A DNA stretch of 6,803 bases. It comes from Hyphomicrobiales bacterium. Lineage in GTDB: Bacteria; Pseudomonadota; Alphaproteobacteria; Rhizobiales; Afifellaceae. The notes under the pieces are model-generated. The model was not told the DNA's origin. It was given only the letters and a program-made list of their open reading frames with translations, and searched no databases. A program made the translations under genes and the position numbers. This document shows, piece by piece, positions 1 through 6,800 of this stretch (positions within the stretch are counted from its first letter, which is position 1; each line of letters begins with the position of its first letter). The DNA lies in contig JACCSN010000483.1 in the NCBI GenBank assembly GCA_013812985.1, positions 1 to 6,803 on the forward strand, in the 5' to 3' direction.

Positions 1-387
1 GACATCGATCAGGCGCTCGACGCCGCGCGGGCGATCGGCCGGCTCGATGTCGGCCAGGGCGCCGTCGCCGTGCGGGGCCGGGTGGTGGCCACGGAAGATG
101 CGGGCGGAACCGACGCGCTTCTCCGACGTGTCGCGATATTGCGCGAGAGCGGCGGGATCGCCAAGACCGGCGGCGTGTTGGTGAAATGCTTGAAGCCGCA
201 ACAGGATCGGCGTCTCGATTTGCCCACCATCGGTCCGGAGACGGCCGCGGGCGCCAGGCTCGCCGGGCTCGACGGCGTAGCGGCGGAGGCCGGCCGCGCC
301 TTGCTGGCGGGTCGCGGCGAGACGGTCGACGCTTTCCGGCGCGCCGGCCTGTTCCTGGCAGGACTCAAGCCGACCGATCCATCTTAA
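1..387 (+). CDS. lpxI: LpxI, UDP-2,3-diacylglucosamine pyrophosphatase, C-terminal part (5' end outside window)
   Basis: The reading frame is open from the window edge and ends at TAA 385-387, giving the last 128 residues of a protein whose family is usually about 270-290 residues long. The visible part matches the C-terminal LpxI (DUF1009) domain: an AxAIGxLDVGQGxVxVxGRV stretch, then EDAGGTDALL (about visible residues 32-41), GVLVKxxKPQQDRRLDLPTIGP (about 59-79) and a closing AGLFLAGL. The family hydrolyses UDP-2,3-diacylglucosamine to lipid X and UMP at the cytoplasmic face of the inner membrane; LpxI replaces LpxH in Alphaproteobacteria. The QDRRLD block contains conserved aspartates and is probably part of the active site, but which one is catalytic I infer only roughly. 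It lies directly upstream of lpxB, the next enzyme in the pathway, in the same frame, which suggests one operon. The GTG at 70 is internal and not a start. Confidence 0.93.
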   Translation, partial: DIDQALDAARAIGRLDVGQGAVAVRGRVVATEDAGGTDALLRRVAILRESGGIAKTGGVLVKCLKPQQDRRLDLPTIGPETAAGARLAGLDGVAAEAGRALLAGRGETVDAFRRAGLFLAGLKPTDPS

Positions 388-391
388 GGGG
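386..391 (+). promoter_or_regulatory. Shine-Dalgarno site for lpxB
   Basis: AAGGGG overlaps the TAA stop of lpxI. It lies 5 nt before the AAG codon at 397, 11 nt before the CTG at 403 and 23 nt before the TTG at 415. Its position therefore favours initiation near 397-403 and argues against the TTG. Coupled translation from lpxI is likely because ribosomes terminate exactly on this site. Confidence 0.55.
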
Positions 392-402
392 CTGAGAAGA
401 CG

Positions 403-1584
403 CTGCGCATCGCCTTGGTCATCGGCGAGGAATCAGGCGATCAGCTCGGCGCGGCCCTGATCGCAGCCATCCGCCGGCTACGGCCGGAGGCGAGCTTCGT
501 AGGGCTCGCCGGAGAGCGGATGCAGGCGCTCGGGATGGACACCCTGTTCCCGATCTCCGACGTGGCGGTGATGGGGCTTGGGTCGGTGCTCGCCCATCTG
601 CCGCGGATCGCCAGGCGCGGCTACCGGACCGTGGCGGCCGTGCTCGGAGCCGAGCCGGACGTCCTCGTCATCATCGACAGCCCCGGCTTTACCCATGCAG
701 TGGCGAAGCGGGTCGCACGCCGGCGGCCGGATCTGCCGATCATCGATTACGTCTCGCCGTCCGTCTGGGCATGGCGGCCCGGCCGGGCCGCGCGGATGGC
801 GCGCTACGTCGACCACGTGCTGGCGCTGCTGCCGTTCGAGCCCGCCGCCCATGCGCGGCTCGGCGGGCCGCCATGCACCTATGTCGGTCACCCGCTGATC
901 GAGCGGCTGGGTGAGCTTCGCCCGGCGCCGGGAGAGCGTCGCTCCCTCGGCGGCCCGTTGATCCTGGTTCTCCCGGGCAGCCGCCAAACCGAAATTTCAC
1001 GGCTCATGAAGCCGTTCGGAGAAGCGGTGCGGCTGATCGCGGCGGCGCGGCCTGATGTTGAACTGCTGCTTCCAGCCGTCCCGCATCTCCATGAGGAACT
1101 CATGGCCCGCTCAGGCATGTGGCCCGTGCAGCCGACAATCGTGCTCGGCGAAGCGGCGAAGTTCGCCGCGTTCCGCCGCGCCCATGCCGCGCTTGCTGCT
1201 TCGGGGACGGTTACGCTGGAACTCGGCCTTGCCGGCGTTCCGGCCGTGGTCGCCTATCGGGTGGACCCGGTGGCGCGAGTCCTGAAGCGATTCCTGAACG
1301 TGCCTTCGATCGTGCTCACAAATCTGGTTCTCGGCGAGAACGTCGTCCCGGAATTCCTCGACGAGGATGGAAGCCCGGAGGTGCTGGCGCGCGAAACGCT
1401 GGCGCTCCTTGATGAAGGTCCTGCTCGGACGGCCCAGCTAAGGGCGCTCAATCGCCTGGAGCAGCAGATGAGCGTGAGCGCGCCGCCGAGCGAATTGGCC
1501 GCGAGGATCGTTGTCGAGGCGGCGGAACACGGCGCGGGACGCCGCGCCGCGATGCTTCAACGGCGACCGGAGATCGGCACGTAG
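403..1584 (+). CDS. lpxB: LpxB, lipid-A-disaccharide synthase
   Basis: A GT19-family glycosyltransferase that joins UDP-2,3-diacylglucosamine to lipid X to form the tetraacyl disaccharide of lipid A, at the inner face of the cytoplasmic membrane. Counting from 403 the protein has 393 residues, normal for the family. Visible motifs are GEESGD (8-13), IIDSPGF (90-96), [13 protein letters not shown] (116-128), LLPFEP (142-147), YVGHPL (160-165), LPGSR (190-194), [15 protein letters not shown] (266-280) and [12 protein letters not shown] (307-318). Asp92 and Arg194 align with the E. coli active-site residues Asp98 and Arg201. The start is uncertain: the frame has no ATG, GTG or TTG before TTG 415, and starting there would remove the IALV strand that normally precedes GEESGD. 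CTG 403 gives [16 protein letters not shown] 397 followed by ACG would read as MTL if it were a mutated or misread ATG. The 3' end overlaps convergent gltA by 28 nt. Function is certain, the start is not. Confidence 0.95.
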   Translation: MRIALVIGEESGDQLGAALIAAIRRLRPEASFVGLAGERMQALGMDTLFPISDVAVMGLGSVLAHLPRIARRGYRTVAAVLGAEPDVLVIIDSPGFTHAVAKRVARRRPDLPIIDYVSPSVWAWRPGRAARMARYVDHVLALLPFEPAAHARLGGPPCTYVGHPLIERLGELRPAPGERRSLGGPLILVLPGSRQTEISRLMKPFGEAVRLIAAARPDVELLLPAVPHLHEELMARSGMWPVQPTIVLGEAAKFAAFRRAHAALAASGTVTLELGLAGVPAVVAYRVDPVARVLKRFLNVPSIVLTNLVLGENVVPEFLDEDGSPEVLARETLALLDEGPARTAQLRALNRLEQQMSVSAPPSELAARIVVEAAEHGAGRRAAMLQRRPEIGT

Positions 1585-2849
1585 CGCCGTTCGGTGGCGC
1601 CGGTATATAATTGACGAGGGCGTCCGATCCGCTGCTGCGGATCCTCGACCATCTCGTTCCACTGCGCCACCCAGCCGACGGTGCGCGCCACCGAGAAAAG
1701 AACGGTGAACATCGTCGTCGGGAAGCCGAGCGCCTTCAGCGTGATGCCGGAATAGAAATCGACGTTCGGGTAGAGCTTCTTCTCGATGAAATACTCGTCG
1801 CTGAGGGCCACACGCTCCAGCTCCATGGCGACTTCGAGCAGCGGGTCGTCGTTGACGCCGAGCTCGCCCAAGACCTCATGACAGGTCTTCTGCATGATCT
1901 TCGCGCGGGGATCGTAATTCTTATAGACCCGATGACCGAAGCCCATGAGACGAAACGGGTCGTTCTTATCCTTTGCCCGCGCCACAAATTGCGGGATGCG
2001 GTCGGCAGTGCCGATCTCGGCCAGCATGTTGAGGGCGGCCTCGTTCGCCCCGCCATGGGCCGGCCCCCACAGACAGGCGATGCCGGCCGCGATGCAGGCG
2101 AACGGATTGGCGCCCGACGATCCGGCCAGCCGAACCGTCGACGTCGAGGCGTTCTGCTCGTGGTCTGCATGCAGGATGAAGATGCGATCCATCGCCCGGG
2201 CGAGGACCGGGTTGACCACATAGGGCTCGCACGGCACAGCGAAGCACATGTGCAAAAAGTTGGCCGCGTAATCGAGGTTGTTCTGGGGATAGATGAAGGG
2301 TTGACCGACGGAATATTTGTAAGCCATGGCCGCGATGGTCGGCATCTTGGCGATCATCCGGAGCGAGGCCACCATCCTTTGGTATGGATCGGCGATATCG
2401 GTGGAATCGTGATAGAACGCGGACAAGGCGCCGACCACGCCGCACATCACCGCCATTGGGTGGGCGTCGCGCCGGAAGCCCGTATAGAACCGCGCCATCT
2501 GCTCGTGCAGCATGGTGTGACGCGTGACGCGGTTGTCGAAATCGTCCTTCTGCGCCTTGGTCGGCAGCTCCCCGTAGAGGAGCAGATAGCAGGTTTCCAG
2601 GAAATCGCCGTGCTCGGCGAGCTGCTCGATCGGATAGCCGCGATAGAGGAGAATCCCTTCGTCGCCGTCGATGAAGGTGATCTCCGACTCGCAGGCCCCG
2701 GTCGAAGTGAAGCCTGGATCGTAAGTGAAGCGTCCGGTCTTTTGATAGAGCGTGCTGATATCGATCACCGCGGGGCCGATCGTCCCCTCGCGGATGTCGA
2801 AATCCCAGCTTTCGTCGCCGACGGTCAGCTTGGCTTGCGTGTCACTCAT
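1557..2849 (-). CDS. gltA: GltA, type II citrate synthase
   Basis: Condenses acetyl-CoA with oxaloacetate to citrate at the entry of the TCA cycle, in the cytoplasm. The 430-residue product, beginning [10 protein letters not shown], has the length of the hexameric bacterial type II enzyme, and it resembles E. coli GltA throughout. The N-terminal beta domain includes [27 protein letters not shown] written across residues 46-72. The catalytic triad is His265 in WGPAHGG (261-267), His306 in [14 protein letters not shown] (303-316) and Asp364 in VDFYSG (363-368), equivalent to E. coli His264, His305 and Asp362. [10 protein letters not shown] (226-235) is also intact. The frame stays open upstream to 2963, but those 38 extra residues look unlike the family, while ATG 2849 has AAGAGGG eight nucleotides before it. 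The gene follows gltX by 141 nt, with its own likely promoter. Its last codons overlap lpxB on the opposite strand, and the conserved ending RQLYTG...YVPI shows that the overlap is not due to a frameshift. Confidence 0.97.
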   Translation of the reverse strand: MSDTQAKLTVGDESWDFDIREGTIGPAVIDISTLYQKTGRFTYDPGFTSTGACESEITFIDGDEGILLYRGYPIEQLAEHGDFLETCYLLLYGELPTKAQKDDFDNRVTRHTMLHEQMARFYTGFRRDAHPMAVMCGVVGALSAFYHDSTDIADPYQRMVASLRMIAKMPTIAAMAYKYSVGQPFIYPQNNLDYAANFLHMCFAVPCEPYVVNPVLARAMDRIFILHADHEQNASTSTVRLAGSSGANPFACIAAGIACLWGPAHGGANEAALNMLAEIGTADRIPQFVARAKDKNDPFRLMGFGHRVYKNYDPRAKIMQKTCHEVLGELGVNDDPLLEVAMELERVALSDEYFIEKKLYPNVDFYSGITLKALGFPTTMFTVLFSVARTVGWVAQWNEMVEDPQQRIGRPRQLYTGATERRYVPISGRR

Positions 2850-2855
2850 GCCGTG

Positions 2856-2862
2856 CCCTCTT
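2856..2862 (-). promoter_or_regulatory. Shine-Dalgarno site deciding the gltA start
   Basis: Read on the minus strand this is AAGAGGG, six nucleotides before ATG 2849-2847. It supports the shorter citrate synthase over the upstream-extended frame. Confidence 0.6.
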
Positions 2863-2869
2863 GAGGAGC

Positions 2870-2926
2870 GACACGGAATCGGCCCGCGGCAGAGGCCGGT
2901 TGCAGCGCGACGCAGAGAACCGTGTC
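2870..2926 (-). promoter_or_regulatory. Inverted repeat in the gltA leader
   Basis: GACACGG at 2870-2876 and CCGTGTC at 2920-2926 form a perfect 7-bp inverted repeat with 43 nt between the arms. A second, competing pair lies partly inside it: CGGTT 2897-2901 with AACCG 2918-2922. In a transcript starting near 2938 the outer stem would close a leader domain ending about 7 nt before the gltA Shine-Dalgarno site. This could be a regulatory fold, an operator-like site or chance in GC-rich sequence; I do not recognise a known riboswitch. Confidence 0.25.
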
Positions 2927-2944
2927 TCTTATGAAAGGTGACGA

Positions 2945-2973
2945 CAATTAGGCGTTTTTGCACCGCACCGCAA
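2945..2973 (-). promoter_or_regulatory. Candidate gltA promoter
   Basis: On the minus strand TTGCGG (2973-2968) and TAATTG (2950-2945) are spaced by 17 nt, in the 141-nt gap between gltX and gltA. The match to a housekeeping sigma promoter is fair at -35 and poor at -10. It would give a leader of about 90 nt. The local AT-rich patch (2938-2958) in otherwise GC-rich DNA is the main support. The gap shows no convincing intrinsic terminator for gltX, so read-through from gltX is also possible. Confidence 0.3.
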
Positions 2974-2990
2974 GCTTGGTTGCGCCGCGA

Positions 2991-4415
2991 TCACCCCTGC
3001 GGAATCTGATCGGACAAGCGGGCGAGGCTTTCCTCGCGCCCCAGCGCCACGAGCACGTCGAAGATCGGCGGCGACGAGGCGCTGCCGGTCAACGCGGCCC
3101 GTAGCGGCTGCGCCACCTTGCCGAGCTTCAGCGACCGGGATTCGGCCAGATCGCGGACGGCGGCTTCCAGGTCGCCGGCGGTCCATGGCTGGGCTTCGAG
3201 GGCATCCTTGAGTTCACGCAGGATCAAGCAGCTCTTGCCTTCCAGCAACGCCGCGGCTTTCTCGTCAAGCCGGATCGGCCGCGTTGCGACCAGGAACGCC
3301 GCCGCATGAAGAAGCTCCACCAGCGTCTTGGCGCGCTCCTTCAATGCCGGCATGAGCTTGAGCAGGCGCTCCCGCAACCCCGCATCGAGCTCCGCGGCGA
3401 ACTGCCGGCCGCCATCGATCTCCGGCAGGATCGCCTCCAGCCGCCGCAAGAGCTGGGCGTCATCGGTCGTCCGCATGTAATGCCCGTTGACGCTCTGCAG
3501 CTTGGCGAAATCGAAGCGGGCAGGGCCCTTGCCGACGGCGCCGAGATCGAACCAGGCCGCAGCCTGCTCGCTGGAAAAGAACTCGTCGTCCCCGTGCGAC
3601 CAGCCGAGCCGCGCCAGATAGTTGCGCAGCGCTTCCGGCATGTAGCCCATCGCCCGGTAGGCCTCCACGCCGAGCGCGCCGTGCCGCTTGGAGAGCTTGG
3701 CCCCGTCGGGTCCGTGGATGAGCGGGATGTGCGCCCATTGCGGGGCCGACCAGCCGAGCGCGTCGTAGATCACGGCCTGCCGCGCCGCGTTGGTCAGATG
3801 ATCATCGCCGCGGATGACATGCGTGACGCCCATGTCGTGATCGTCGACGACGACAGCGTGCATGTAGGTCGGCGTGCCGTCGGAACGAAGAATGATGAAA
3901 TCGTCGAGGTCTCTGTTCGGGAAGGCGACGCGGCCCTGCACATGATCCTGGATGATCGTCTCGCCGCTCTGGGGCGCCTTGATGCGTATCACGGGCGCGA
4001 CGCCTGGACGCGCTGCGGCCGGACCGCGGTCACGCCAGCGCCCGTCATAGCGGGCGAAGCGGCCTTCGGCCTTCGCCCGCTCGCGCACGGCGGCGAGCTC
4101 CTCCGGCGTGTCGTAGGCGCGATAGGCCTCGCCCCGCGCCACCAGGTCCTCGGCGACCTCGCGATGCCGGTCGGCGCGAGCGAACTGCGAGATCGGCTCG
4201 CCCTCCCACTCGAGACCAAGCCAGGTCAGGCCATCGAGGATCGCCGCCACCGCCGCCTCGCTTGAGCGTTCGCGGTCGGTGTCCTCGATCCTGAGCAGCA
4301 TCCGCCCGCCTGTGTGCTTGGCGTAGAGCCAGTTGAACAACGCGGTGCGCGCCCCGCCGATATGGAGGAAGCCGGTAGGCGAGGGCGCGAAGCGGGTAAC
4401 GACGGGGGAGGGCAT
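2991..4415 (-). CDS. gltX: Glutamyl-tRNA synthetase (GluRS, class I)
   Basis: Charges tRNA(Glu) with glutamate in the cytoplasm; in Alphaproteobacteria such enzymes may also load tRNA(Gln) for GatCAB amidation, which the sequence cannot decide. The product has 474 residues, normal for bacterial GluRS. The class I signatures are [16 protein letters not shown] (8-23, HIGH-type motif HIGG) and KLSKR (240-244, KMSKS type) in the catalytic half, with [10 protein letters not shown] (42-51) and [11 protein letters not shown] (199-209) between. The helical C-terminal anticodon-binding part ends with [20 protein letters not shown]. The zinc-site cysteines of E. coli GluRS (near residues 98-125) are absent: the region reads [11 protein letters not shown], and Cys396 is the only cysteine I see. 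ATG 4415 gives the family's usual short lead-in, but its Shine-Dalgarno match is distant; TTG 4427 has AGGA only 4 nt upstream and would add MRVA. It lies upstream of gltA in the same direction. Confidence 0.96.
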   Translation of the reverse strand: MPSPVVTRFAPSPTGFLHIGGARTALFNWLYAKHTGGRMLLRIEDTDRERSSEAAVAAILDGLTWLGLEWEGEPISQFARADRHREVAEDLVARGEAYRAYDTPEELAAVRERAKAEGRFARYDGRWRDRGPAAARPGVAPVIRIKAPQSGETIIQDHVQGRVAFPNRDLDDFIILRSDGTPTYMHAVVVDDHDMGVTHVIRGDDHLTNAARQAVIYDALGWSAPQWAHIPLIHGPDGAKLSKRHGALGVEAYRAMGYMPEALRNYLARLGWSHGDDEFFSSEQAAAWFDLGAVGKGPARFDFAKLQSVNGHYMRTTDDAQLLRRLEAILPEIDGGRQFAAELDAGLRERLLKLMPALKERAKTLVELLHAAAFLVATRPIRLDEKAAALLEGKSCLILRELKDALEAQPWTAGDLEAAVRDLAESRSLKLGKVAQPLRAALTGSASSPPIFDVLVALGREESLARLSDQIPQG

Positions 4416-4604
4416 GGCAACTCGCAACTGGTCCTGCTCTATAGGCGGCGCGGGGCCGATGCCAGAGCGTTTCTTGACGGAGCCGCTGTGCCGTCGACGG
4501 CGCTCGGGAGCACGGCTTGAAGAGCCGCACGAGTCCGTAGCAGCCGCAGGGCCACTCCCCCGTTGTGGGCAGGGCAGTCGCATGTGGGTGCGCGAATCGT
4601 CCTA

Positions 4605-4640
4605 TCCCGAGACGGGAAAGGCCACCGGGTGAGGGTGGCC
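4605..4640. repeat. Two adjacent small hairpins
   Basis: TCCCG 4605-4609 pairs with CGGGA 4613-4617 over a 3-nt loop. Immediately after it GGCCACC 4620-4626 pairs with GGTGGCC 4634-4640 over a 7-nt loop. Neither is followed by a T-run on either strand, so an intrinsic terminator is unlikely. They may form the edge of the repeat element that follows. Confidence 0.35.
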
Positions 4641-4672
4641 GGCGGCCTGCTCTACATTCGCGACGCTCACCT

Positions 4673-4742
4673 GGTCGCGTTCCGCCACGCGACCTCTCCC
4701 GTCCTTGCGGGAGAAGGTGGCTGCGGGCAGACGGATGAGGGG
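4673..4742. repeat. Intergenic palindromic repeat element (rhizobial REP-like)
   Basis: Three hairpins sit back to back. GGTCGCGT 4673-4680 pairs perfectly with ACGCGACC 4687-4694. ACCTCTCCCG 4692-4701 pairs with CGGGAGAAGGT 4708-4718 with one bulged A. CTGC 4721-4724 pairs with GCAG 4727-4730. Read on the minus strand the element runs CCCCTCATCCGTCTGCC, then GCAGCCACCTTCTCCCG, which I recognise as the style of dispersed intergenic repeat common in Hyphomicrobiales genomes. Its first two hairpins share ACC, so they compete for pairing. No coding sequence is involved. Confidence 0.6.
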
Positions 4743-4788
4743 TGTCGCGAAGCGATCGATGCCGGGTGCGTTGGCTCCAGACTGTGCG

Positions 4789-4802
4789 TTCCGTTTTCGG
4801 AA
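4789..4802. repeat. Short TTTT-loop hairpin between repeat copies
   Basis: TTCCG 4789-4793 and CGGAA 4798-4802 pair across a TTTT loop. It lies between the two CTCTCCCG palindromes and may belong to the same composite structure. Confidence 0.3.
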
Positions 4803-4815
4803 GTCGCGCTCTCGA

Positions 4816-4841
4816 CCCTCTCCCGTGGCAGCGGGAGAGGG
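4816..4841. repeat. Perfect 10-bp palindrome downstream of the M24 peptidase
   Basis: CCCTCTCCCG 4816-4825 pairs perfectly with CGGGAGAGGG 4832-4841 over a 6-nt loop. Its left arm and the next base repeat the CCTCTCCCGT seen at 4693-4702, so it is a second copy of the same palindrome type, about 124 nt away. It begins 21 nt after the peptidase stop. On the peptidase strand no T-run follows, which argues against an intrinsic terminator, but the stem could protect the 3' end of the mRNA. On the plus strand only CTTTC follows. Confidence 0.55.
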
Positions 4842-4862
4842 CTTTCGCGCCCGGCTTCGCGG

Positions 4863-6716
4863 CTACTGATCCCCGAGCGGCCGGCACGCTTCCGCCAGCC
4901 ATTCGCGCTCGCCACTCGTCAAGCTCGGCCAGCCCGAAAGCGCGCCGTAGACGCGCTGGTGATAGGTGTCGAGCCAGGCGATCTCCGTAGCCTTCATCAG
5001 GCGCGGCGCGATCAGCCGGCGCGAGATGGGGGCGAGGGTAATCGTCTCGAACGACATCATCGGCCGGTCGCCGCCCGGGATCGCCTCCAGCTCGCGCACG
5101 ACGACGAGATTCTCGATGCGGATGCCGAAATCGCCGGCGCGGTAGTAGCCGGGCTCGTTGGAAATGATCATGCCGGGGTCAAGCGGCGCGTGGCCGGTCT
5201 TGGAGATGCGCTGCGGGCCTTCGTGCACGGAGAGGTAGGCGCCGACGCCGTGGCCCGTGCCGTGGTCGAAGTCGAGACCGGCCTGCCACAAAGCGTGGCG
5301 CGCCAAGGTGTCGAGCTGGGCGCCGGTCGCGCCTTTCGGGAAGCGGGCGTCGGCAATGGCGATATGACCCTTCAGGACGCGGGTGAAGCGGTCGCGGAAG
5401 AGGTCGAGCCGCTCCGGACGGGCGTCGCCGATGAGCAGCGTGCGGGTGATGTCGGTCGTGCCGTCGCGATATTGCGCGCCGGAATCGACGAGATAGAGCT
5501 CGCCGGCCTCCAGCCTTCGGTTGCTGCGCTCGGTGACGCGGTAATGGTTGATGGCGCCGTTCGGCCCGGTGGACGAGATCGTCTCGAAGGAGAGGTCGGC
5601 CAGCGGCATGTCGGTTTCCGCGGCGGTGTCGGACCGGAACCGCTCAAGCTGCTTCGCCGCGTCGATCTCGGTCAGCGAGCCGGGTCCGCTCGACTCGATG
5701 AATCGCAGGAACCGCAGCATCGCCACGCCGTCGCGCAGGTGCGCGGCGCGGCTGCCGGCAAGCTCGGCGACGTTCTTCCGAGCCTTCGGCAGCGCGACGG
5801 GATCGGCGCCTTCCACGATCGCGCCGCCGCCGGCCTCGACAAGCTTCGCGACCACCTCGGCCGAGCCGCCTGCGTCGTAGAGGATCGTTCGCCCGTCGCC
5901 GCCGATCTCGCCCAGCCGGGATGCGAAATCGCGCGCCTCGCGAATGTCGGCGGCAGATTCCAGCTGGTCGCGGACCGCGTTGGAGAGCTTGCGGCCGTCG
6001 ATGAACAGCTCCGGCCGGCCGGATGCGTGAACAAGGGCGAAGGAGAGGGGAAACGGCGTGTGCGGCAGGTCGCCGCCGCGGATGTTGAACAGCCAGGCGA
6101 TGGAGGCCGGATCGGTCAGCACCGCGATATCCGCGCGCTTTTCGGCGACAAGGCGGGAGATGTCCGCGATTTTCTCCGCGGCGGCCTTTCCGGCGAGCGC
6201 GTCGGGATGCGCGGTCACCTGAGCGAGCGGCGGCTCGGGGCGGTCCGGCCAGACGGCGTCCACCGGATTGGCGTCGACCGGGACAAGCTCGGCCCCGACG
6301 GACTCCAGCGCCTTGGCGATCTGGCGGACCTGGGATCGGGTCGTGAGCCACGGATCATAGCCGATGCGGCTCCCGTTCGAGCTGTTCGCCTTCAGCCAAT
6401 CGGCGACCGAGGTCTCCATGACCGGAACGGGCTCGAACACGGCGACATCCACCTGGTCGCGCACCTGGAGCGTGTAACGACCATCGACGAAGATGGCCGC
6501 CCTATCCGCCAGCACCACCGCGGTCCCGGCCGAGCCGGCGAAGCCGGTCAGCCAGGCGAGCCGGGCGGCCGATTTCGGCACGTATTCGCCCTGATGCTCG
6601 TCGGACCGCGGCACGATGAAGCCGTCGAGCGAAAGCTCGTTCAGCTTGCTTCGCAGCGCGGCGGCGCGTTCGGCGCCTTTGGAGGGATCGGCGGTTTCGG
6701 TGAAGGTCTGGAACAT
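4863..6716 (-). CDS. Xaa-Pro aminopeptidase, large three-domain M24B type
   Basis: Predicted to remove the N-terminal residue from peptides with proline in second position, in the cytoplasm; no signal peptide or membrane segment is visible. The 617-residue length matches the large three-domain aminopeptidase P (XPNPEP1-like) rather than the roughly 440-residue E. coli PepP. Two creatinase-like N-terminal domains are followed by the pita-bread catalytic domain from about residue 320. The first carries VPRSDEHQGEYVP (35-47) and LTGFAGSAGTAVV (56-68), the second WLFNIRGGDLPHTP (208-221). The five metal ligands are in place: Asp411 in LVDSGAQY, Asp422 in TTDITR, His489 in HGTGHGVG, Glu521 in SNEPGYY and Glu535 in IRIEN. 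His391 and His498 fit the accessory catalytic histidines. ATG 6716 is the first possible start; the frame is open to the window edge but has no other start codon, and AAGGG precedes the ATG by 7 nt. The physiological substrate is unknown. Confidence 0.93.
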   Translation of the reverse strand: MFQTFTETADPSKGAERAAALRSKLNELSLDGFIVPRSDEHQGEYVPKSAARLAWLTGFAGSAGTAVVLADRAAIFVDGRYTLQVRDQVDVAVFEPVPVMETSVADWLKANSSNGSRIGYDPWLTTRSQVRQIAKALESVGAELVPVDANPVDAVWPDRPEPPLAQVTAHPDALAGKAAAEKIADISRLVAEKRADIAVLTDPASIAWLFNIRGGDLPHTPFPLSFALVHASGRPELFIDGRKLSNAVRDQLESAADIREARDFASRLGEIGGDGRTILYDAGGSAEVVAKLVEAGGGAIVEGADPVALPKARKNVAELAGSRAAHLRDGVAMLRFLRFIESSGPGSLTEIDAAKQLERFRSDTAAETDMPLADLSFETISSTGPNGAINHYRVTERSNRRLEAGELYLVDSGAQYRDGTTDITRTLLIGDARPERLDLFRDRFTRVLKGHIAIADARFPKGATGAQLDTLARHALWQAGLDFDHGTGHGVGAYLSVHEGPQRISKTGHAPLDPGMIISNEPGYYRAGDFGIRIENLVVVRELEAIPGGDRPMMSFETITLAPISRRLIAPRLMKATEIAWLDTYHQRVYGALSGWPSLTSGEREWLAEACRPLGDQ

Positions 6717-6723
6717 TCGATCG

Positions 6724-6729
6724 CCCTTA
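6724..6729 (-). promoter_or_regulatory. Shine-Dalgarno site for the M24 peptidase
   Basis: Read on the minus strand this is TAAGGG, seven nucleotides before ATG 6716-6714. It supports that start, although the frame has no stop codon between the ATG and the window edge. Confidence 0.55.
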
Positions 6730-6758
6730 GCATGACCGCCGCGCCTTCGGGAGAGTGT

Positions 6759-6800
6759 CGGAAGGTCCTGGCGGCTCCCGGACGCCTCAGAAGCCTTCCG
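6759..6800. repeat. Inverted repeat upstream of the M24 peptidase
   Basis: CGGAAGG 6759-6765 and CCTTCCG 6794-6800 form a perfect 7-bp inverted repeat with a 28-nt loop at the window edge. It could be the 3' hairpin of an unseen upstream gene, part of the peptidase promoter region or chance. Confidence 0.2.

Larger units (their letters stand above)
4416..4862. other. Intergenic region between gltX and the M24 peptidase, no credible gene
   Basis: These 447 nt separate the gltX start from the stop of the upstream minus-strand gene. The reading frames crossing them are extensions of frames inside gltX or low-complexity arginine, proline and serine-rich translations, with no recognisable domain. 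The part nearest gltX (4416-4604) must hold the gltX promoter; the only hint I see is a CTATAG at 4439-4444 without a good -35, so I do not annotate one. The remainder, 4605-4841, is a series of hairpins described separately. Confidence 0.6.

Noticed and set aside
1606..1616. Plus-strand TATAAT followed by TTGACG, looking like promoter boxes
   Set aside because: They are in the wrong order and spacing for one promoter, and each lacks a partner at 16-18 nt. The bases encode the conserved RQLYTG near the GltA C-terminus, using AT-rich codons including a TTA.
1611..2864. Long plus-strand frame opposite gltA (417 residues)
   Set aside because: It is a shadow of the citrate synthase gene; its histidine, glycine and arginine-rich translation matches no family I know.
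2850..2963. N-terminal extension of citrate synthase by 38 residues
   Set aside because: The added sequence is arginine-rich and unlike GltA, while ATG 2849 has a well-spaced Shine-Dalgarno site and gives the family-typical length.
3306..4265. Long plus-strand frame opposite gltX (319 residues)
   Set aside because: It lies wholly antisense to a clear GluRS, has no recognisable domain, and is expected from codon bias in GC-rich DNA.
4474..4479. TTGACG on the plus strand as a -35 box for a divergent gene
   Set aside because: No -10 follows at suitable spacing, and no plus-strand gene lies downstream in the spacer.
4816..4841. Intrinsic terminator of the M24 peptidase
   Set aside because: The stem is strong, but no T-run follows on the minus strand, and the same palindrome type recurs nearby, so a repeat is the better call.
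4045..4902. Minus-strand 285-residue frame across the gltX start and the spacer
   Set aside because: Half is a frame-shifted reading of gltX and half reads through the palindromic repeats; no domain or good ribosome binding site is visible.
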